Below, in pieces: positions 18,967 to 25,595 of a stretch of DNA of 64,000 nucleotides. Position numbers and translations under genes: made by a program. The notes under the pieces were generated by a model, which ran no database searches, was not told the DNA's origin, and was given only the letters and a program-made list of their open reading frames with translations. The DNA is taken from NCBI GenBank assembly GCA_024689505.1, contig JAILDJ010000272.1, forward strand, positions 17,049-81,048. The letters are read 5' to 3'. The stretch is from Clostridiales bacterium. Lineage in GTDB: Bacteria; Bacillota; Clostridia; Lachnospirales; Bianqueaceae. How positions within the stretch are numbered: position 1 is the stretch's first letter; every line of letters begins with the position of its first letter.

Positions 18967-20408
18967 AAAAAGAAGACCTGTTCGATGCAATGGGTGAGAT
19001 CAACGAAGAATTCATTCGGAATGCCCGGAAAGAGCGAGTGCCCAGGAGAGTTTTGTGGATGCGATGTGCGGCGGCCGCGACGTGCGCTCTGGCAGTATTG
19101 GTGGTTTTTCTCAGATCACCTTTTTTTCGGAACAAGTTCAATAAAGAAGGGGAGTACACACAAATGGAAGGTGTTTTCGCGGTCAATGCCGCGTATCCCG
19201 AGCCGGTCGCTCAGCATATGAGTGCCAGTGAATTCTATGAGAACGATGCTCATTGGGAATGGTGGACTTCCTATAGAAAGTTCACAGACAGATCCTCGAA
19301 ACTGCAGGATGGTCTGCAGGGATACTATTCCAATATCATGGGGCAGATCCTGACTGCGGAGGACGAGAACACGGTCTGTTCTCCCATCAATATCTATATC
19401 GCATTTGCCATGTTGGCAGAGGTTTCAGACGGTTCGACCCGTCAACAGATCCTGGATATGCTGGGGTGCTCTGATATCGATAAGCTGCGTGATCAGGCCA
19501 ATGCGTTGTGGCAGAGCAATTATGTGGACACACCGGCTCTGAAAAGTCTGCTTGCCAATTCGATCTGGCTGGACCAATCTGTCGCGTATCATTCCGAGAC
19601 GCTGCAGCGCCTGGCAGATCAGTATTTTGCATCATCTTTCAGCGGAATACCGGGCTCTCAGGAGATGGATGAAGCACTGCGGCATTGGACGGATGAGAAT
19701 ACCGGCAATCTGTTGAGTGAATATACGAAAGATATGAAGATCGATCCAAATACGGTTTTGGAGATCCTGTCAACGATCTACTACAAAGCGACCTGGATGG
19801 ATACGTTCCTTGAGAAGAATACGACACAGGAAACATTTCATGGGACTGTAGGCGACACCACCGTCGATATGATGCATCGGTCGGATATGATGGGCGTATA
19901 TCGGACGGACACGTATATCGCATTGAGCCTCAATCTGACAGACAGTGGGAATATGACGTTCTATCTGCCAGAAGAGGGTGTAGATGTGAATGATCTGGCG
20001 GCAGATCCAAGTGTTCTCAATGCAGCCAGATACGGAGAGGATGAGAACAGGTCCTATCCGATGGTCCACCTGTCAGTGCCCAAATTCCGAGTGACAGCCA
20101 AAACGGACCTGATCGAGACGATCCGGTCGCTGGGAGTTACAGATGCATTAGACCCGGCAGTATCTGATTTTACACCGCTTACAACAGAAAAAGATGAATT
20201 ATTTGTGAGTAAGGCAGAGCATGCGGCATTGATCGAGATCGATGAGGAAGGTGTTACCGGAGCCGCCTATACTGAATTGGCCATCGCCGAAGGTGCAGCA
20301 CTTCCGGAAGAAGAGATCGATTTTGTCCTGGATCGTCCCTTTATGTTCGTCGTGACAGGGATGGACGGATCCATTCTGTTTTCCGGGATCGTAAGAAATA
20401 TACAGTAA
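18963..20408 (+). CDS. Membrane-anchored serpin with anti-sigma-like N-terminus
   Basis: Residues 1-30 (starting KKEDLFDAMGEINEEFI) resemble the cytoplasmic heads of anti-sigma partners of Bacillota ECF factors. One membrane helix (about 31-52) follows. From about residue 95 to 481 the protein is a serpin, a suicide-type protease inhibitor: NTVCSPINIYIAFAMLAEVSDGSTRQQIL, then ILSTIYYKATWMDTF, then the reactive loop and the C-terminal DRPFMFVV and GSILFSGIV. The loop hinge EEGVTGAAYT (from residue 428) keeps the Glu-Gly and small residues of inhibitory serpins, apart from Tyr at P9. Counting 17 residues puts P1 at about Gly444, followed by Ala-Ala, suggesting an elastase- or subtilisin-like target. 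Gene fusion and operon position suggest a sigma factor controlled by an outside protease signal; this is inference. Confidence 0.85.
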   Translation: MKKEDLFDAMGEINEEFIRNARKERVPRRVLWMRCAAAATCALAVLVVFLRSPFFRNKFNKEGEYTQMEGVFAVNAAYPEPVAQHMSASEFYENDAHWEWWTSYRKFTDRSSKLQDGLQGYYSNIMGQILTAEDENTVCSPINIYIAFAMLAEVSDGSTRQQILDMLGCSDIDKLRDQANALWQSNYVDTPALKSLLANSIWLDQSVAYHSETLQRLADQYFASSFSGIPGSQEMDEALRHWTDENTGNLLSEYTKDMKIDPNTVLEILSTIYYKATWMDTFLEKNTTQETFHGTVGDTTVDMMHRSDMMGVYRTDTYIALSLNLTDSGNMTFYLPEEGVDVNDLAADPSVLNAARYGEDENRSYPMVHLSVPKFRVTAKTDLIETIRSLGVTDALDPAVSDFTPLTTEKDELFVSKAEHAALIEIDEEGVTGAAYTELAIAEGAALPEEEIDFVLDRPFMFVVTGMDGSILFSGIVRNIQ

Positions 20409-20412
20409 AAAG

Positions 20413-20456
20413 AAGGCACTTGGACTTTCGTGCTATGCACTCCGTCCTCGTGCCTT
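20413..20456 (-). repeat. Type-1 hairpin, copy A
   Basis: On the minus strand: AAGGCAC, GA, GGAC, GGA, GTGC, loop ATA, GCAC, GAAA, GTCC, AA, GTGCCTT. Three stems are separated by purine internal loops. On the plus strand it ends in TTTT five bases after the serpin stop, so it can also serve as that gene's terminator. Confidence 0.65.
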
Positions 20457-20461
20457 TTATC

Positions 20462-20520
20462 ATGCCATATGATAAAACAAGTCCTTCTGCAAGCAGAGGA
20501 CTTGTTTTATCGCATGGCAT
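20462..20520. repeat. Palindrome E1
   Basis: ATGCCAT pairs with ATGGCAT, GATAAAACAAGTCC with GGACTTGTTTTATC, and TCTGC with GCAGA around loop AA. The stem has 26 paired positions with little interruption. A near copy, E2, lies 342 bases away. Confidence 0.8.
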
Positions 20521-20544
20521 AGGATTGATTTGGTGCATAAACCC

Positions 20545-20577
20545 GGAGGCCTTCGCGCGGCTGCGCTTTCGGCCTCC
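20545..20577 (-). repeat. Type-2 hairpin beside copy B
   Basis: On the minus strand: GGAGGCC, GAAA, GCGC, loop AGCC, GCGC, GAA, GGCCTCC. It is separated from copy B by two bases. The same pair of hairpin types, in the same order, occurs at 61547-61629. Confidence 0.6.
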
Positions 20578-20579
20578 TG

Positions 20580-20624
20580 AAAGCACTCGGACTTTCGTAC
20601 TTCCGTACTTCGTCCTCGTGCTTT
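20580..20624 (-). repeat. Type-1 hairpin, copy B
   Basis: On the minus strand: AAAGCAC, GA, GGAC, GAA, GTAC, loop GGAA, GTAC, GAAA, GTCC, GA, GTGCTTT. The GA/GA pair between stems 1 and 2 can form tandem sheared G-A pairs. Confidence 0.65.
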
Positions 20625-20752
20625 TTGCGTTCTTAATGTCGTATAAAAGCGCGAGTATACAAGTACACTCGAGCTTCTTTATATGACTTTAGAACGCTCT
20701 TAAAAGTGTTGCAATAAGTCCCCGCGTGGCTGCACTGCGTTTCCGCCACGCT

Positions 20753-20800
20753 AAAAGGCACTCGGATTTTCGTACTTCGTACTTCATCCTCGTGCCTTTT
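20753..20800 (-). repeat. Type-1 hairpin, copy C
   Basis: On the minus strand: AAAAGGCAC, GA, GGAT, GAA, GTAC, loop GAA, GTAC, GAAA, ATCC, GA, GTGCCTTTT. Stem 2 is GGAT/ATCC where A and B have GGAC/GTCC, a compensating change that keeps the pairing. Confidence 0.65.
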
Positions 20801-20803
20801 GTC

Positions 20804-20862
20804 ATGCCATATGCTAAAACAAGTCCTTCTGTAAGCAGAGGACTTGTTTTATCGCATGGCAT
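20804..20862. repeat. Palindrome E2, directly after pruA
   Basis: A near copy of E1 starting five bases past the pruA stop. On the minus strand it is a plausible strong 3' end hairpin for pruA. Confidence 0.75.
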
Positions 20863-20867
20863 GGGAC

Positions 20868-22493
20868 TTATTTGGTCATGTATGGATACGTGATCGCCGT
20901 GGTGGGGACGAGGGTCTCTTTGATGTTGCGGGTGCTGGTCCAGCGGTAGAGGTTCAGCATGGAGCCGGCTTTGTCGTTGGTGCCGGAAGCGCGTCCGCCG
21001 CCAAAAGGCTGCTGGCCGACTACAGCACCGGTCGGTTTGTCGTTGATGTAGAAGTTGCCGGCTGCAGAGGAGAGTTTCTGCTCCATATAGATGATAGCGT
21101 TGCGGTCGTTCGCGAAGATCGCGCCGGTCAAAGCGTATGGAGAAGCGGTGTTGCAGGCTTCCAGTGCCTCATCGAGCTGATCATCCGGGTAGACGTACAC
21201 ACTCAGGACCGGTCCGAAAATCTCTTCGACCATGGTCTTCTCGTACGGAGTCTTGCACTCGATGACAGTCGGATATACAAAGTAGCCCTTGGAATCGTCC
21301 AGAGAACCGCAAAGGATCTCGCTGTTCTCGGATGCTGCCGCATAGTCCACATAGGACTTGATGTTGTCGAAGGAAGCCTTGTCGATCACGGCGCCGAGCA
21401 TGGTGGTATAGTCCGTAACATCACCGACCTTCAGGGCTTTAGCTTCTTCGATCAGACGCGGTTTGACCTGCCCCCATAAGCTTTCCGGAATGAAAGCGCG
21501 GGAAGCGGCAGAGCACTTCTGGCCTTGGTACTCGAAAGCACCGCGGACCAATGCGGCGACGAGGGGCTCGACAGCGGCGGTCGGATGCGCAAAGACGAAG
21601 TCCTTACCTCCGGTCTCGCCGACCAGACGCGGATAGGATTCATAATCGAAGATGGTCTCGCCGACCTGCTTCCAGATCGTCTTGAAGACTTGCGTGGAAC
21701 CGGTAAAGTGTACGCCAGCCAGCATCTTGTCGGACAGAACATACTTGCTGACATCGGATCCGCGGCTGGGCACAAAGTTGATGACGCCGGCGGGCAGACC
21801 GGCTTCCATCAGGATCTGCAGGAAGTAGTAGTTAGAGAGAACAGCGGTGGAAGAGGGCTTCCACAAAGCTACATTGCCCATGATCGCGGGTGCGGTCGGC
21901 AGGTTGCCGCCGATGGAGGTAAAGTTGAACGGAGTGATGGCCATGATGAAACCATCGAGCGGACGGTACTCAAGACGATCCCAGATGCCTTTGGAACTGT
22001 TCGGCTGCTGGGCAAAGATCTCCTGCGCGAAGTATGTGTTGAAACGAAGGAAGTCGGCCAGCTCGCAGGCAGAATCGATCTCGGCCTGGAAAGCGGTCTT
22101 GCTCTGCCCCAGCATGGTCGCGGCGTTGATCTTGGCACGATAGGGACCGGTCAATAACTCAGCAGCTTTGATGAAGATGCTGGCGCGGTGTTCCCAGGGC
22201 ATGAACTCCCAGGCTTTTTTGGCTTCCAGTGCGGCAGCGATTGCCTCCTTCAGCTCTTTCTCTCCAGCCATATGATAGCGAGCGATCACATGCTGATGGT
22301 CGTGCGGCATGACGATATCTTTCATGACGCCGGTGCGGACTTCTTTGCCGCCGATGATCAGCGGGATCTCGATGATCTGTGCCGACTGTTTTTCCAGTTC
22401 TTTTGTTAATGCCAGTCGTTCCGGAGATCCGGGCATATATCCGAGGACCGGCTCGTTGGCCGGCATGGCAAGTTTATAGGTGCCGTTGTTCAT
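20868..22493 (-). CDS. pruA: L-glutamate gamma-semialdehyde (P5C) dehydrogenase
   Basis: PruA oxidises pyrroline-5-carboxylate (as glutamate semialdehyde) to glutamate with NAD. The 541-residue aldehyde dehydrogenase shows TPFNFTSIGGNL, the catalytic Glu in GETGGKDFVFAHPTA, the catalytic Cys in GQKCSAASRAF and the EEIFGPVL segment. GGKDFVFAHPTA is characteristic of the P5C subgroup. It is a stand-alone enzyme without the proline dehydrogenase part, as usual in Bacillota. With hypD and proC in the window it can drain hydroxyproline-derived P5C to glutamate. The gene is divergent from the CHAP gene and has its own promoter. Confidence 0.93.
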   Translation of the reverse strand: MNNGTYKLAMPANEPVLGYMPGSPERLALTKELEKQSAQIIEIPLIIGGKEVRTGVMKDIVMPHDHQHVIARYHMAGEKELKEAIAAALEAKKAWEFMPWEHRASIFIKAAELLTGPYRAKINAATMLGQSKTAFQAEIDSACELADFLRFNTYFAQEIFAQQPNSSKGIWDRLEYRPLDGFIMAITPFNFTSIGGNLPTAPAIMGNVALWKPSSTAVLSNYYFLQILMEAGLPAGVINFVPSRGSDVSKYVLSDKMLAGVHFTGSTQVFKTIWKQVGETIFDYESYPRLVGETGGKDFVFAHPTAAVEPLVAALVRGAFEYQGQKCSAASRAFIPESLWGQVKPRLIEEAKALKVGDVTDYTTMLGAVIDKASFDNIKSYVDYAAASENSEILCGSLDDSKGYFVYPTVIECKTPYEKTMVEEIFGPVLSVYVYPDDQLDEALEACNTASPYALTGAIFANDRNAIIYMEQKLSSAAGNFYINDKPTGAVVGQQPFGGGRASGTNDKAGSMLNLYRWTSTRNIKETLVPTTAITYPYMTK

Positions 22494-22534
22494 AATCTTA
22501 CGCTCCTAACTATGATAAATGTTATGATATTATG

Positions 22535-22563
22535 ATTATAAACGCCGGATGGACAAAAATCAA
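22535..22563 (-). promoter_or_regulatory. Sigma-A promoter of pruA
   Basis: On the minus strand: TTGATT (22563-22558), a 17-base spacer and TATAAT (22540-22535), 41 bases before the pruA start. Confidence 0.7.
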
Positions 22564-22592
22564 CCTGTAAATCAATTGTAATATCGTATCAC

Positions 22593-22622
22593 TTGACAGA
22601 TCGAGAGAGAATTAGGTATAAT
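22593..22622 (+). promoter_or_regulatory. Sigma-A promoter of the CHAP protein gene
   Basis: TTGACA (22593-22598), an 18-base spacer and TATAAT (22617-22622), leaving a leader of about 105 bases. Confidence 0.75.
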
Positions 22623-22733
22623 CCTTTAGAATAGGTATAAAATGCGCTATAGGAGAAAACAAAGCGAAGCTGCAAAAGCCCGGAAACATAGAAAAGAATT
22701 TGGGGCAGCAGCCGAGGAAAAACAGGGGGCATT

Positions 22734-25580
22734 ATGATGAAGAAATCATTGATAAGGATCATCAGTCTGCTGATGGCAGCACTTATTTTGATCCCTACAT
22801 CTCTGCCTGTTTTCGCTGAGGAAGCGGAAACGGAACAACCGATATCCGAGACAGAAGAGACGGAAGCAGTTCCTTCTCAAGAAGAAACTGTAGATGAGGA
22901 GCCGATCCAGGAAGAAGAGCCTGCATTGGAAACCGTGGAAGAAGCAGCGGAGGAACCTGTAGAAGAGACTGAAGCGGAGTCCATGGAAGGACCAGCAGAA
23001 GAGGAAGAGCCTCTGGAAGAGCAGGCGGATGCTGAAACTGTCGAGGAACCGGCCGCGGAGGAGGAAGTGCCGGTGGAAGAGACGGCCGATGCTGAGGACG
23101 AGATCGTAATGGTAGCATCCACATTGCCGGATGAGACCATGGATCTGACCAAAGCCAAGATCGAATTCGTCGATGAAACACCTATCGTATATGACGGCAC
23201 TGAAAAAAAGCCTGAGTTCATCCTGGTCTATCAAAAGGATGAGGCTTCTGAAGAGTACCGTGTGATCCAGAAAGATCTGGAAACGGTATGCAAAGTCGTA
23301 TATTCCAACAATATCAATGCCGGTACAGGCAAGATCACGATCACTTATAAAGATGATCCGGCGACCAAACCCACCAATAAGCTTGTCGGAACGTTCACGA
23401 TCGAGAAAGCGCCGCAGACCTTTACGGTCAAAGTACCTTCCACTAATATGTACGTCTATGACAAGCAGACCGTCACGGTGACGGAAGCTGTCGGTACTGT
23501 GACATATAAATCTTCAAAAACATCAGTTGCGACTGTCTCTGCTAAAGGTGTGATCACAGCTGTAGGCCCTGGTTCTGCCACGATCACGGTCACTGCCGCG
23601 GGAGACACCAATCATCTTGAAACCGCTAAGACCCTCAAACTGAAAATCGAATATGAGGAGTTCGATATCGAAAACTGTACGATCAGTTTGGAAAATGAGG
23701 AGCTTCCTTATACGACAAAAGAGATCTGTCCTGCTGTTACCATTACGTACAAGAACCGGACTCTGGTCGAAAATGAGGATTATACGCTGACCTATTCCAA
23801 CAATATCAAGGTCGGCACGGCCAAGGTCGTGATCCATCCGACGGGTCATTGCCATGGAGATGATGTCACTAAGACGTTCAAGATCGTCAAAGCCAAGAAC
23901 CCGATCGTAGCAAAGAATATGAATAAAGTGTTCTCTCTGAAGGAGCAGAAGTTTACGCTGAATGCTAGTGCCAAGGAAGGTGCTACCATCACTTTCAAGA
24001 TCACGAAGCCGAGCAACCCGAAGATCACGATCAATGCTAAGACCGGTGAAGTGACGATCCCTGCCAGTTATCTGGGATATGCCAAAGTAGCCATCACCTC
24101 CAGCGAGACAGAAAGCTATGTCAAGACGACGAAATACGTCTATGTTTATGCGCGCTATATGACCAAGACGCGGATCCTGGAATCCATCAAAGGTATCATG
24201 GCGTCCTGGAACGGTGCTGATTACAACAGTGCGATCTATAAAAAGATCATCGATACGTATAATGCCTATGCGGATCAGATCGGCGCCGGAAAGATGAAGA
24301 CCAGTTATCCTTGGTGCGCTGCGACGGTCTCCGCTGCCTGGATCACAGCAGGTGTGGCAAAATATACGGGCATCGAGATGTCCTGCGGACGCTTCATCAA
24401 TATCGCGAAGGAGAAGGATGCCTGGAACAATGATTGGAAGAGCGTGCCGAAAGTGGGCGATGCCATCATCTATTCGTGGGATGGTACACATTCCAGTCAT
24501 GACCATGTAGGTATGGTCATAGCCGTTTCCAAGGATAAGAAAACCTTTACTACGATCGAAGGCAATACCAATGGCAGTGGCATGTACAATGGTGAAGTTG
24601 GTTCTTTCACTCGTAAGGTCAGTTACAAGTACATCCAGGGTTTCATTTCCTATGATTACTCTAAGATGGCGGATGAACTGAAATACATCAAACGGATCGA
24701 CGATGATGAATTCATCACCGTATCTTCCATTGCTGCGCAGAAATATACTGGTTCCGCGATCCGTCCTTCGGTCACCATCAAGGATCAGGGAAAGACACTT
24801 ACAGCAGGCACGGATTATACACTGTATTATACGTCCAATACTGCGCCGGGTACGGCCTCGATCACGATCGTTGGTAAGGGGAACTATTCAGGCGTACGCA
24901 CCTTGAATTTCACTATCAAGGCCAGTTATTCCTATTATCATGTCATCGAAACGAGCGTGCGCTATCGTACCGGTCCGGGCACCAGCTATTCTGTTGCAGG
25001 TACGTTCAAGAAGAATCAGAATGTCAAGGTCCTGAAAGGATATTCCAAATCCGCCAACGGGTATACCTGGTATGCCGTGATGATCGGCTCCAATACGTAT
25101 TACGCCGCCTCCATGTATTTGAAGAAGGGCAAATACGTATCCAATACAAAGAGCATCAATGCTGACAGTATCACAGTATCCAGGATCAGCAATAAGAGTT
25201 TCAAGGGCTCTGCCATCAAGCCGTCGCCTACCATCAAGGACGGGGATACGAAGCTGGTCAAAGGCACAGACTATACGCTGTCTTATAAGAACAATAAATG
25301 GCCCGGGACCGCAACGGTCACGATCACAGGTATCGGTAAGTATTCCGGTACACGGACAGTCACGTTCAAGATCGTCGGCAAGTATACCAAGTATACGACA
25401 AAGTATGCTTTGAACTATCGCAGTAAACCTTCGACGTCCGGTACGATCAAAGGCACCTTCGCGCAAGGCGCCACAGTCACGGTACTGAACGGATATTCGA
25501 AATCGGCGAATGGATACACCTGGGTCATCGTCAAGGTCGGAACGAAGTATTATTATACTGCCAAAGATTTTCTTAAATGA
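22734..25580 (+). CDS. Secreted CHAP-domain protein with Ig-like and SH3b repeats
   Basis: This 948-residue protein starts with a signal peptide (to about residue 28, PVFAEEAE). A Glu-rich low-complexity stretch follows (about 29-125), then beta-rich repeats including a Big2-type Ig-like unit at about 227-300. A CHAP-like amidase/endopeptidase domain lies at about 480-640, with Cys528 in YPWCAATVSAAW, His591 in HDHVGMV and EGN at 609-611. Two copies of a module follow, each an Ig-like unit (SGSAIRPS / KGSAIKPS type) plus a bacterial SH3 domain containing GYSKSANGYTW. CHAP and SH3b together point to cleavage and binding of peptidoglycan. No LPXTG or membrane anchor is visible, so it is secreted or held by SH3b. 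hypD follows after 15 bases. Confidence 0.82.
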   Translation: MMKKSLIRIISLLMAALILIPTSLPVFAEEAETEQPISETEETEAVPSQEETVDEEPIQEEEPALETVEEAAEEPVEETEAESMEGPAEEEEPLEEQADAETVEEPAAEEEVPVEETADAEDEIVMVASTLPDETMDLTKAKIEFVDETPIVYDGTEKKPEFILVYQKDEASEEYRVIQKDLETVCKVVYSNNINAGTGKITITYKDDPATKPTNKLVGTFTIEKAPQTFTVKVPSTNMYVYDKQTVTVTEAVGTVTYKSSKTSVATVSAKGVITAVGPGSATITVTAAGDTNHLETAKTLKLKIEYEEFDIENCTISLENEELPYTTKEICPAVTITYKNRTLVENEDYTLTYSNNIKVGTAKVVIHPTGHCHGDDVTKTFKIVKAKNPIVAKNMNKVFSLKEQKFTLNASAKEGATITFKITKPSNPKITINAKTGEVTIPASYLGYAKVAITSSETESYVKTTKYVYVYARYMTKTRILESIKGIMASWNGADYNSAIYKKIIDTYNAYADQIGAGKMKTSYPWCAATVSAAWITAGVAKYTGIEMSCGRFINIAKEKDAWNNDWKSVPKVGDAIIYSWDGTHSSHDHVGMVIAVSKDKKTFTTIEGNTNGSGMYNGEVGSFTRKVSYKYIQGFISYDYSKMADELKYIKRIDDDEFITVSSIAAQKYTGSAIRPSVTIKDQGKTLTAGTDYTLYYTSNTAPGTASITIVGKGNYSGVRTLNFTIKASYSYYHVIETSVRYRTGPGTSYSVAGTFKKNQNVKVLKGYSKSANGYTWYAVMIGSNTYYAASMYLKKGKYVSNTKSINADSITVSRISNKSFKGSAIKPSPTIKDGDTKLVKGTDYTLSYKNNKWPGTATVTITGIGKYSGTRTVTFKIVGKYTKYTTKYALNYRSKPSTSGTIKGTFAQGATVTVLNGYSKSANGYTWVIVKVGTKYYYTAKDFLK

Positions 25581-25595
25581 TAAGGGATCACATCA

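Larger units (their letters stand above)
20409..20867 (-). repeat. Non-coding array of about eight large hairpins between serpin and pruA
   Basis: This 459-base stretch has no credible gene. Read on the minus strand from pruA it holds, in order: long palindrome E2 (20804-20862), hairpin C (20753-20800), a GCGTGGC hairpin (20724-20751), an AT-rich hairpin (20627-20697), hairpin B (20580-20624), a GGAGGCC hairpin (20545-20577), palindrome E1 (20462-20520) and hairpin A (20413-20456). A, B and C share fixed GA-rich internal loops with different stems. E1 and E2 are near copies. Each is listed separately below where useful. Confidence 0.8.

Noticed and set aside
18963-20408. Serpin as contaminating eukaryotic DNA
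   Set aside because: The gene is fused to a bacterial membrane head, overlaps a bacterial sigma gene by ATGA, and has base use like its neighbours; bacterial serpins are known.
20409-20867. CRISPR array or insertion sequence as the source of the repeats
   Set aside because: There are no regularly spaced direct repeats, no transposase fragment and no target-site duplication; the units are hairpins with varied stems.
20844-21479. A 211-codon frame antisense to pruA, next to the hairpin array
   Set aside because: It lies wholly within pruA coding sequence apart from its first bases, with no family match.
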